A stretch of DNA of 64,000 bases from the NCBI RefSeq assembly GCF_000003815.2, contig NC_049980.1, forward strand, positions 13,998,638 to 14,062,637, in the 5' to 3' direction. The notes below the pieces were generated by a model. It saw nothing but the letters and a program-made list of their open reading frames with translations, did no database searches and was not told where the DNA came from. A program made the translations under genes and the position numbers. The DNA comes from Branchiostoma floridae (lineage: Eukaryota > Chordata > Leptocardii > Amphioxiformes > Branchiostomatidae). Below are positions 51,501 to 58,561 of this stretch, piece after piece (position 1 is the stretch's first letter; each line of letters opens with the position of its first letter).

Positions 51501-52515
51501 TATCGCATCCTTATCACATCCTTACAGACTCTGACTTCTATCAGACTTCCTTGAATTTCACATCCCCATCCTCATCAGTTCTGGGTGTTGGTAATTTCCA
51601 GGAGGATGTAGACACATCAGTTAGCGGAGCTTATCAAACTAATATGTGGTGTGAAATGGTTCCTTACCTGATGATGATACCAGTTGTGTCAACTTGGAAA
51701 GTCTCACTAGATTAAAATTACTGCCATCTCCATATATTATTGTTAGTATTTGGATTGCTGAAAAAAAAATTGGAGAATGCTGTGCTATTCATATCACCAG
51801 AGTCTGTAACTTATTCAACATAGTCTGTAACTTATTGCAAAGTAAAACTTGTGCCCAGCCCTGTTGTTTGACGTATGCTTGCCCAAAGGGAGTAAGGTCA
51901 TAGTGCTAAGCTTGTGTGTTGAAATATTTCCAAAATTGCTTTATTGACAAGAGCCTATTTGTCATTCCTATGGGGGATATATACATGTGTGCCATTTGGC
52001 ATCTGTCACTGACAAGAAATGAAATAGCAACATATTTCTAGAGCCGCCAGATATTTCTGCATGTTCAGACAGAAATCTACAACTCCTGCTCTTTCTGTTT
52101 GACAAATTTACTAATTTAAAAGGTAATTATACACATGAATGGCCAGCAAGTATGACTAAAATCAGTCATTGGCTGTAGTGAAAGGTCACAGTGACGTATC
52201 ATGCCAAGTTTACTCAGCACTGCTGCTCCAAAATAATACCTCAGGCATGCTGGAAATGCCAAAAGTGCACAAGGCATAAACTAGACATTCCTGAGTTAAA
52301 TGAAGAAGCCATAATAATGGCAGAGCATAAAGATTGACATTTTTCATCACTTTAGTAATGATATTTTTTAACTTAATATATTCATGCAGTTTAAATGTTG
52401 TTTTATCTTTTTCTCATAGAAAAAGGCAAGAAAGAAGATGTGCTGTCTGTTGGTGGTGCTGCTTGTTGTGGGGGGCATCATTGCTCTTATTGTTTACCTG
52501 TCCGTCAAGAAATAG
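15391..52515 (+). CDS. STX7/STX12: Syntaxin-7/12-type endosomal Qa-SNARE (9 coding exons)
   Basis: Coding exons: 15391-15562, 17896-17965, 19940-20030, 20370-20444, 21228-21290, 23509-23664, 30697-30769, 51190-51272, 52420-52515. They join in frame to 292 residues and TAG. Seen: a leader of about 40 residues, an N-terminal Habc-type helical region (about 41-136), a linker with acidic dileucine-like ESTSLL (167-172), a SNARE motif (about 199-261) with the zero-layer glutamine in HEQG (Gln229), a basic KKARKK stretch, and a membrane anchor (about 268-288) ending four residues before the C-terminus. SNARE text such as [14 protein letters not shown] and DTIEANVE matches vertebrate STX7 and STX12. 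Family knowledge: these tail-anchored proteins drive fusion among early/recycling and late endosomes. Vertebrate STX7 and STX12 are about 261 and 276 residues, so this protein is slightly longer at the N-terminus. It may be the single pre-duplication orthologue. Confidence 0.95.
15563..17895. other. syntaxin intron 1
   Basis: Holds the repeat array of about 150 bp (15727-16370) and a duplicated 30-base stretch next to the splice donor (15565-15594 and 15683-15711). From 16400 to 17895 nothing recognised. Confidence 0.7.
15727..16370. repeat. four-copy diverged tandem array, period about 150 bp
   Basis: The landmark GCGCTGTATCTC(n)GAACG recurs at 15777, 15929, about 16081 and 16229 (spacings 152, 152, 148). 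Each copy also has a TTTTTGGTRCRTG-like word, GATTTTGGGCCTC and GCTTGAACTTGAC. The copies are clearly diverged, so the array is old or made of diverged units. Confidence 0.82.
17896..17965 (+). CDS. STX7/STX12: syntaxin coding exon 2
   Basis: Acceptor TTTTCAG, donor GTGAGT. Reads (A)[23 protein letters not shown]. This aligns with the TLNQLGT...ELR region of STX7. Confidence 0.93.
17966..19939. other. syntaxin intron 2
   Basis: Mostly occupied by the MITE-like element 18357-19727. The remainder is featureless. Confidence 0.6.
18357..19727. mobile_element. CTGTAATTC...GAATTACAG inverted-repeat element, TA duplication
   Basis: The left end TACTGTAATTC, then TTTATGTTCACGG, pairs with the right end CCGTGAACATAAAGTGAATT and ACAGTA. 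TA stands outside both ends (18355-18356, 19728-19729). Both ends also carry CACCGCGA-type words. It is 1.37 kb with only short, unrecognised open frames, so probably non-autonomous. Confidence 0.65.
19940..20030 (+). CDS. STX7/STX12: syntaxin coding exon 3
   Basis: Acceptor TCTCCTCAG, donor GTAGGG. Reads [24 protein letters not shown], the QQxTNxLxxET helix of the Habc region. Confidence 0.94.
20031..20369. other. syntaxin intron 3, nothing recognised
   Basis: A short AT-rich intron with a small GCAATT simple repeat near 20255. Confidence 0.6.
20370..20444 (+). CDS. STX7/STX12: syntaxin coding exon 4
   Basis: Acceptor TTTTCACAG, donor GTACCT. Twenty-five codons, [25 protein letters not shown]. 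Matches the KDRLxxEF helix of STX7/12. Confidence 0.94.
20552..21096. mobile_element. MITE with GAGTCCATTCC ends and TA duplication
   Basis: The left end GAGTCCATTCCAAGACACCA pairs with the right end TGGTGTCTTGGAATTCCACTC, with a small insertion. TA lies outside both ends (20550-20551 and 21097-21098). The interior has a TACCATTTTC simple repeat (20780-20820) and AATATTTGTAAA words. It is 545 bp and fills most of syntaxin intron 4. Confidence 0.65.
21228..21290 (+). CDS. STX7/STX12: syntaxin coding exon 5
   Basis: Acceptor GACCAG, donor GTGACT. Twenty-one codons, [22 protein letters not shown] Ser/Arg-rich linker corresponding to the RVRASSR part of STX7. Short, but both phases fit. Confidence 0.88.
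21291..23508. other. syntaxin intron 5
   Basis: Contains the LINE tail at 22354-22640. Otherwise nothing recognised. Confidence 0.6.
22354..22640 (+). pseudogene. LINE reverse-transcriptase C-terminal tail
   Basis: The frame from 22354 reads [22 protein letters not shown], a stop, then [26 protein letters not shown] and ends at TAA (22534-22536). The FF/FLPRT-x-WN-LP...SLDSFK-x-L pattern is the usual C-terminus of CR1/L2-like reverse transcriptases. It is broken by one in-frame stop and lacks all upstream domains. A short 3' UTR with GATGGRTTYATG repeats follows. Confidence 0.72.
23509..23664 (+). CDS. STX7/STX12: syntaxin coding exon 6 (linker and start of SNARE motif)
   Basis: Acceptor CTGGCCAG, donor GTACAG. 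Fifty-two codons from [15 protein letters not shown] to [11 protein letters not shown]. Holds the acidic dileucine-like motif and the first heptads of the SNARE helix. Confidence 0.95.
25066..25150. mobile_element. relic of the CTGTAATTC MITE family
   Basis: TACTGTAAATC followed by GTGGCAGTTTTTGCGGTGAC, like the ends of the element at 18357-19727. Only one end is visible. Confidence 0.4.
25508..26062. mobile_element. 555-bp MITE with about 88-bp TIRs and 8-bp duplication
   Basis: Left arm 25508-25596 and right arm 25974-26062 are near-perfect reverse complements (outer ends CACCCTCACACTCAGGGTTG and CAACCCTGAGTGTGAGGGTG). ATGGAAAA stands directly outside both ends (25500-25507 and 26063-26070), an exact 8-bp target duplication, as made by hAT- or P-type transposases. 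No transposase inside. Confidence 0.85.
26149..26163. repeat. poly-C run
   Basis: About 15 consecutive C residues in syntaxin intron 6. The length is likely unreliable. Confidence 0.85.
30697..30769 (+). CDS. STX7/STX12: syntaxin coding exon 7 (SNARE core with zero-layer Gln)
   Basis: Acceptor TTGTTTCAG, donor GTAAGT. Reads [24 protein letters not shown]. The Gln of HEQG is the central ionic-layer residue that defines a Qa-SNARE. Confidence 0.96.
31158..31230. repeat. imperfect tandem duplication, period about 41 bp
   Basis: CTCACAGTGGGGTTACA and CTAAACACATT occur twice, 41 bases apart. Confidence 0.75.
31719..31800. mobile_element. relic of the CTGTAATTC MITE family
   Basis: TTACTGTAAATTCTGAAACA followed by GGTGGTTTTATTTCTGTGGT, the family's end plus subterminal words. 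No matching second end found. Confidence 0.4.
33892..33911. repeat. GT dinucleotide microsatellite
   Basis: About ten uninterrupted GT units. Confidence 0.9.
40887..41450. repeat. three tandem units of about 185 bp inside the fold-back arm
   Basis: The landmark TTCTTGTTTYRTTGCTA recurs at 40911, 41095 and 41281 (spacings 184 and 186). Each is followed by GTGGGTCA or TTGGGTCA, ATGATTTTGATRA and AATCATAA-type words. The mirror copies are in the other arm at about 42770-43275. Confidence 0.85.
41984..42769. other. assembly gap (786 N) at the palindrome centre
   Basis: The N run sits over the midpoint of the fold-back element (about 42086), where cloning and assembly of a long hairpin would fail. 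Confidence 0.99.
43764..47571. other. intronic DNA, nothing recognised
   Basis: AT-rich DNA with short random open frames and no domain-like sequence. Confidence 0.5.
47580..49402. mobile_element. hAT-like non-autonomous transposon, 1.8 kb
   Basis: Perfect 16-bp terminal inverted repeats CAGCGTTCCCGCCAGG and CCTGGCGGGAACGCTG. Both ends then carry the word GGACGCAT. The exact 8-bp duplication GTCAGAAC flanks it (47572-47579 and 49403-49410). The CAG...CTG termini plus an 8-bp duplication are the hAT signature. The interior is locally CpG-rich (for example 49255-49365) but has no recognisable BED finger or hATC dimerisation domain. Confidence 0.88.
49865..50650. repeat. repeat module with paired ATGCAAAT words, CA tract and hairpin end
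   Basis: Pairs ATGCAAATTA and TTTGCATAA, 18 bases apart, occur at 50022/50040 and 50150/50168 (period 128), with a further TTTGCATAA at 49911. A CA/GACA microsatellite lies at 50554-50609. The right end has the hairpin ATCTCCATTTTTCATGGAGA, and the left end has CATATCTCCATGAAA in the opposite sense, suggesting one mobile element with inverted ends. Confidence 0.5.
50554..50609. repeat. CA / CAGA microsatellite
   Basis: A long run of CA with ATA and GACA interruptions. Confidence 0.9.
51190..51272 (+). CDS. STX7/STX12: syntaxin coding exon 8 (C-terminal half of SNARE motif)
   Basis: Acceptor TTGTTACAG, donor GTAAAG. Completes Asp234, then reads [27 protein letters not shown]. It lies 20.4 kb beyond exon 7. 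Confidence 0.96.
51273..52419. other. syntaxin intron 8, nothing recognised
   Basis: 1.1 kb of anonymous DNA between the SNARE and anchor exons. Confidence 0.6.
52420..52515 (+). CDS. STX7/STX12: syntaxin coding exon 9 (membrane anchor, stop)
   Basis: Acceptor TTTCTCATAG. Reads KKARKKMCC, then a hydrophobic stretch of about 18 residues, then SVKK and TAG (52513-52515). Two adjacent cysteines sit at the cytosolic face of the anchor. This position is palmitoylated in some syntaxins, so that is a possibility here. Confidence 0.96.
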   Translation, partial: KKARKKMCCLLVVLLVVGGIIALIVYLSVKK

Positions 52516-53465
52516 GTGGCACATCCAATGGCATGGCATGTATGCTGTGGACATATAGACTATTCTTCAGGGGACGAAACAAGTATATGAGGATTTGGAA
52601 ACATGGAAAATGCACAGAAAAAATTTATATAATTGTACTATATAGCAAGAAATACAAAGTGTTAAGTTCTCCACGATATTACCATGTTACCATGCTCACT
52701 GTTTCTCTCTATTATGTATACTGAAGAGTGAAGACAGACTCTGCTAAAAGCTAGATTTTGCATGTTTCATTTTGTTATTTGAATTACTGGTCCTTACCCC
52801 AGTCCTTCTCATAATGTAAATAGAAAATGAAAACCAGTTATCATATTCATACAAACTATGTATGTCAAGTATCCTGGCCCTATAGTATAAGGTTGTCGAC
52901 ATTGGTTTGTTGTAAAGTTGCTTAATGGTAAATGATTAGCTATGATATTCTAAATGCTGCAGAAAAAAATGAAGTGTGGTAAAAAAAATTTGCTTTGAGA
53001 TTTTAGATTTTTTTCCCTACAATCAATTCAGTTTAATCTTGTATGAGCTTTCCCAATCCAAACTTTGTGTTAATAGTGCAGAATGTGATTATGAAGGCTA
53101 ATTATGACAGTGTGAGAAATGGAAATATGAATTATTCTTTGTGATACATCTTTTGATGTGAAACTTTTGCTGTGGTGATATGCACTGCAAAATCAAGATA
53201 ATTGATATCTGTTTTCAATTTATTACTAATTGTTGTACCGAATTGCTTCAACAGTTACTGTAATATGATACACAAGAAAACCTTTTCCCTCCTCCTACAA
53301 AATACCTGGTAAAACCACAGCAAAAGTAAATGAATTCACAGTAGTTCTTGCTATCAGACATTCAATACTTTTGGCTGGATGTCAGCCAAGGTCATTTCTC
53401 CAAACTTGATATGTAAGACAAATCTGTCTTATTTTAGTCAATAAAGTTTCTTCAAGTAGCCAATT
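52516..53465 (+). other. probable syntaxin 3' UTR
   Basis: AT-rich DNA from the stop codon to a candidate polyadenylation site. No coding signal. Confidence 0.5.
53440..53445 (+). promoter_or_regulatory. candidate polyadenylation signal of syntaxin
   Basis: AATAAA about 925 bases after the stop codon, in TCAATAAAGTTTC, a typical context. Confidence 0.4.
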
Positions 53466-54930
53466 TATACTCAGTACCATCAGACGACCTTTTGCTGCTG
53501 ACAGTTTTGGCAGGAGTGCCGTGTTATGACACTGACAAATCATTGCCATGCTGTATTACATTATTTTTCTTTGAAGAATGTGTTATAAATATCTGGCATC
53601 ATACCTTTTTGTTCCAACATTGTACAAAACAATGTAATGGTACATGTGCATGGAAATCAAGGATACATGAAGATAGGCAAGTATATTCTATGGATGGCAA
53701 TGCCAAGCAGCCTCCAAATCTAATACGAGCGTTATGAAAAAAGGATGAAAGAAAGGTTATAAGTTTACAACTTCAAACTAGAGACAATTTGAAGTGACTA
53801 AACATGGTATCATGGTATCATACCCAAGAAGTCTTCTGTTTCTGCTTAGTGTAGAAAGTGACACTAGTGTGATAGCCTTTTATCACTTACCAACTACATT
53901 GTATATGTACACTCAAGGTTACCAATATGATTGTAAGTACTGTACAAAACACACAAGGCATCGCAGGAGGGGATCAATTTTTTTAAAATTTTAAACCAAG
54001 TAAAAGTCACTGCTTGATCTGATCTATAAGATGCACTTACTGTGGTCATAGGTGCACAAAAATGAAGACAAGACTTCCTGCTGAAAATGCCTTGTAAAGT
54101 AACCTTGAAACTGGAGCCCCTAAAGTGACACATCAACAGAAGCGATCAATAGAGACCTATCCATTTTCCTGATGGCTAATTTATTCAATCTTTCAGACCC
54201 AGTGGATTTTACTAGAAAACATCTTGTGTTTCCACATCGGTGCTTTTTACATCCTTTACGTATGAAGACTGTCAGGGAGAGGGCATTAAATTGACCTGTG
54301 TTTTATAGGTGTCGTAATATCACACTGTGCATTTAATGACGATATCATATGAAGGAATGCTTAGTTTAATATGAATTGTTCACGCTATGCATATTGGGAC
54401 CATACCTGTTCAAGGCCAACATTTTCCACTCGGATGGTCGTAACTGCTATGTCTTAAAACGAGGAGGGACATTTATGCATGCAGATGAGTATTAAAACAT
54501 TATATGGTTCAACTGCTGATAGTGGTGTATGTAGCTTCAGTTGCTCCCATGCTATGATCATGACGAACTGTTTAGTACATGTGTATGTTAGTCATATTTT
54601 TTAGTCATTGATAAATTGATAGCCAGATTGATTTGCCCCTCAGAGTTTTTATCAATTTCCTGTATCTTGCCAGACAATACATGTAGTACTATCATAATGA
54701 TAGAGCGATCATAGTACTTAAAATATTGATTCGAAATAAATATCCCCTAGTATTCTTACAAAATGTTCCATATATATATAACGTTATATATAAAAGAAGA
54801 CATTTTCAAATCTAGAGAAACCTTTCTTGTTAATAAGCAATGCACTAGACTGGTGTTCTACAATGTCCCTCAATATCCTGGTATTGAATAATGTCATAAA
54901 TACAGTGAATCTGTTATGATAATGCATTTG

Positions 54931-55231
54931 NNNNNNNNNNNNNNNNNNNNNNNNNNNNNNNNNNNNNNNNNNNNNNNNNNNNNNNNNNNNNNNNNNNNNN
55001 NNNNNNNNNNNNNNNNNNNNNNNNNNNNNNNNNNNNNNNNNNNNNNNNNNNNNNNNNNNNNNNNNNNNNNNNNNNNNNNNNNNNNNNNNNNNNNNNNNNN
55101 NNNNNNNNNNNNNNNNNNNNNNNNNNNNNNNNNNNNNNNNNNNNNNNNNNNNNNNNNNNNNNNNNNNNNNNNNNNNNNNNNNNNNNNNNNNNNNNNNNNN
55201 NNNNNNNNNNNNNNNNNNNNNNNNNNNNNNN
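54931..55231. other. assembly gap (301 N)
   Basis: A run of N directly left of the first copy of a duplicated block. Confidence 0.99.
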
Positions 55232-55316
55232 AGCTGTCTTGTACTCCGAATCCACATTCACACATCATTTCATGCTTGAAGGCTTAAAGATGCATTGACC
55301 AAGAGCATGGTTAAAG
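55232..55316. repeat. duplicated block, copy 1
   Basis: Matches 55953-56037 over about 85 bases. The last 67 or so are identical and the first 20 differ by a few changes. Confidence 0.85.
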
Positions 55317-55621
55317 GCATACTACGCAGTTTTTTGTGCTCAAATTTGAAATATTCTAGAATTAAGAAATATCAGCTTTACTACTACTTTTTGTCACTTT
55401 TTGACACTTTTGTGTCATTATTTCACGTTTGCAACGTAAAGTATTAGCCTACAAACATTTCGCTCTAGGCACCCTGTAACCTTGTGTCCCCCCAAGTTAG
55501 ACCCTCCGGGTCTTGCTTGCCACCGGTAGGTCCCCCGGGGTGGTGTAATCAGTTAGCACATGCATGGCAGACTGCAGATAAGGAACACAATGGAGATCTT
55601 CTTTGGAAACACCTATATCTA

Positions 55622-55649
55622 ATCAAGGAGCTAACAAAAGCTCCTTGAT
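55622..55649. repeat. perfect 11-bp hairpin
   Basis: ATCAAGGAGCT, a 6-base loop, then AGCTCCTTGAT. Perhaps the end of a mobile element. No T-run follows, so not a terminator. Confidence 0.8.
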
Positions 55650-55952
55650 CTAATCATTCTAAAATAGCATATAATCATGAACTGATTAGTCTATTTCGTA
55701 GGATATCAACAAGCTGAGGTCATATTCCCTTCAAAACTGCAAGAAACCTTGTACAGAAAGCTAGTCTACTGTACTCAGAGGAACTGTCAACTGGCCCCCC
55801 ACTGGGAAGCCAGGCTGATAAGCAAGAAACAACAACACACAGAGGCAGTAACCAGCCTGTGCCCATCCTGTTTCTTGGAAGATCACAATTTTTATACATC
55901 ATGCTTATGTGGTGCATTGATGTCTTATGCTTCAGAGATCGTGATGTTATAT

Positions 55953-56037
55953 AAGCTGTCTTGAACTCCAGACATCCACATTCACACATCATTTCATGCT
56001 TGAAGGCTTAAAGATGCATTGACCAAGAGCATGGTTA
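55953..56037. repeat. duplicated block, copy 2
   Basis: Second copy of 55232-55316. The two diverge right after GAGCATGGTTAAA. Confidence 0.85.
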
Positions 56038-56679
56038 AACTGTTCTTCATCTGTAGAGTAACACAAGACTTTGAAGATCTCACACCATCTTTGTCAATCA
56101 ATCAAATAGTCAAAATTACATGTGTCTATTGATCACTTCCTGTCACAGCAGTGAATGTGACAAGCACATGGAAAATATTCAACTGAAAAAAAACTAAAAG
56201 GCAGACTAAAAGCAATACCTTACCATGGATTAGTACTTTCATTCATTGAGCTCGTGACCTGGAATGTCTGTCACGCCTGACAAACGGCCAGTTCTACCAC
56301 CTCTGAAGTCTACTTCCTATCACTGTCACAAGCTTTATTTTTGCAGTGACACCATCTTTCCACTCACTTCCTGTCACTACTGATATTGTATTCTACCACG
56401 CAAGAACACAAACATCCCACACTGGAAGCAAAATCTCTACTGAAGAGTCTGTCCCAACTTTTAGCCAGTGTGGTGATTTATGCAATTTTCACATTTTACC
56501 AAGCATGACCGTATATCCCTCCGCCATGTTTTACTTGCTTCGATAATATGATGGGCCAAGAAAATTTACTTGATAGTAAGATTTCTTTACACAAATGTTG
56601 CCAATGGACCATTGTGCCTGACCTGGCAAAAGGGGAAGAATGCTAGAATAGCTTATAAGATTATTCTTGATGGTCTGAT

Positions 56680-56775
56680 TGGTTGACGCGTATGTTCTAT
56701 GTCAGTGCTACATATATACGGATGTGGGTTGGATCACGAGATTAGCAGCTCTTCACTTTGTACCTAGTACTAGAC
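56680..56775 (+). promoter_or_regulatory. candidate TATA promoter with inverted CCAAT box
   Basis: GATTGGTTGACGCG (inverted CCAAT) is followed about 30 bases later by CATATATACGG, then about 60 bases to the ATG of a possible first exon. The spacing is reasonable for an animal core promoter, but each element is short. Confidence 0.25.
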
Positions 56776-56862
56776 ATGCATAGAATACATTCTAAAGGAA
56801 AGTACAAAGAATTTTCTTTTGGGGCTCCCGAAGCTGAAGAAGACAAACGAGCAGGTAAAAAG
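56776..56862 (+). CDS. possible first coding exon of an unidentified gene
   Basis: ATG opens MHRIHSKGKYKEFSFGAPEA and EEDKRAGKK, followed by a good donor GTAAGC. The peptide is charged and not recognised. I found no convincing second exon to the right, so it may be chance or a gene continuing beyond the window. Confidence 0.22.
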
Positions 56863-57061
56863 GTAAGCGATCACGTTGATGGTTACACAATCATGCATGG
56901 TTGTTTTATGCTGAAGAAATCTCCAGCAGACATCAGCGTCATTGGCTAAAAGGTCTGTTCAACTTGCTGGCTGGCGCGATAAGCTAGCGCTATAGCAGTA
57001 ACAGGATATCAGTTCGTTCCTTCACAGCATTGCAGTGGCGCATAGTTTCTTTGCTGTTTCT

Positions 57062-57270
57062 GTAGCAGGGTATTTTGGTTGAGGAATTGCTAGCCCTTTC
57101 CTTGAGGCGTCCCCTCTAACACAGGGCCTCCAATTCACGTCCCTTTAGAAAGACGGGTACAACCCCTAGAAATGCCATACCCAGGATCGAACCGGGGTCT
57201 TTCAGTTATCAACTAATTGGAACCAGGGGCTCAACTGCAAGGCTTCTACCAGTTAAGCTACAGGGACCTC
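57062..57270 (-). mobile_element. tRNA-derived SINE-like repeat
   Basis: On the minus strand a pol III A box TAGCTTAACTGG (57260-57249) is followed 55 bases later by a B box GGTTCGATCC (57193-57184). The B box sits in a T-arm with paired stem CCCGG/CTGGG and loop TTCGATC. The sequence expected to close the acceptor stem does not pair and the middle is too long for a normal tRNA, so it is a tRNA-derived head followed by an unrelated body. Confidence 0.55.
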
Positions 57271-58315
57271 CCTCAGGAGGACATCAGTCATCAGAAATAA
57301 GGTTCATCCCGCCTTCCTTGCGCTCGTATTACCTTAAAAATCACGAAGACGTTGTCACCTTTTGGCATCCAAACATCACCTCTTTAAAATATGCAGAAAA
57401 CTAAACGGATTTCGTTATGGAAGCATTCTCTGGAATGGGTTGCCACCGACCGATCATTCCAATTTGCCATGCTGCAAACAAGGACATGTGTCTAATCGTC
57501 TGATGAACGTGACCTTGAAACATGGTAAAAATCAGCATACCCTGACGTCATAGAATTAACTGCAATGTCATTATGTTCTTTCTGCCTGGCTAAGGAGGTT
57601 CTCCTTGGTCTGAAGTTATATGCTGAATAAATAACCAATTTTATCCTCAACGTAAAGCGCATCCCTAGGCCTGCTATGTTATGTATTACTTAACATTGCT
57701 TACGGGTTTCGTTGATTTAGTTCCATTTCCCTTCCCTTCCTGTCTGAAAAGAAAGTATTAGCAAAATGTATTTTCTTGTTAAACTACGCCCGCCTTATTG
57801 TTACGACGACTCCTTCTGTTTGACGATTTGCCCAAGGGAAACTTTGCTTTCAGCGGTGTAATAAAACGCACTCGAACTATAATTTGAGTTTAGAGGTTGG
57901 CGCCATCGTGTTTAAAGGGTAGCCTTGCGGGCTTTTTCTGTTTCCCACACGATTTACAATCGAAAATCGATCAAGAGCAGAATCAGCAGAATGGATCTTG
58001 GCTTTATTAGGAACTCGTTTCAACTAAGTATGTCTACTTGTAAGATCAACAATCGCGTGTAATTTTCGATTGATTGCTTGGTAAGTTCAGATTGCTTGCT
58101 CGCTTATATCGTTGATTCGTTCTCGTTAGACCTAGCTGTTTTATCACATTGATCGCCTTTAAAGTCTTCGTTTAATAATTCAACGGCTAGCCAACTGGTC
58201 AATATGTAATTTAAAGGAAATCGTGATCCATGAAAAATATGGTCAATCTCTTTCGTTATTGTGAAATATCACACTGAAATACAGTTGAAACTGGTGATGA
58301 TATCTTAGGTAGGTT

Positions 58316-58430
58316 CACTGCAAGAAATCCGATTTTGAAGCACACGTAAAACACCCGTAAAGTATACGTTATTACATAATAAGTAACGTATGCTTTTTTG
58401 GCACACTTTAAGATTGGATTTTATACAGTG
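58316..58430. mobile_element. 115-bp palindromic MITE, CACTG...CAGTG ends
   Basis: CACTGCAAGAAATCCGATTT on the left pairs imperfectly with AAGATTGGATTTTATACAGT on the right. The centre is a palindrome ACGTTA...TAACGT. No clear target duplication seen. Confidence 0.5.
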
Positions 58431-58461
58431 GCTTATTCCTATCCTTTAGATGATGCACTTT

Positions 58462-58561
58462 NNNNNNNNNNNNNNNNNNNNNNNNNNNNNNNNNNNNNNN
58501 NNNNNNNNNNNNNNNNNNNNNNNNNNNNNNNNNNNNNNNNNNNNNNNNNNNNNNNNNNNNN
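58462..58561. other. assembly gap (100 N)
   Basis: A round-number N run close to the small palindromic element. Confidence 0.99.

Larger units (their letters stand above)
53466..56679. other. intergenic DNA with a 301-N gap and duplicated block
   Basis: No gene recognised. Gap at 54931-55231. Direct repeats at 55232-55316 and 55953-56037, and a hairpin at 55622-55649, listed separately. Confidence 0.5.

Noticed and set aside
54784-55287. Several open frames above 115 codons
   Set aside because: They span the 301-N gap. The real sequence at either end is short and unrecognised.
57173-57268. Functional tRNA gene
   Set aside because: A and B boxes exist, but the acceptor ends do not pair and the spacing is too long for a normal anticodon arm.
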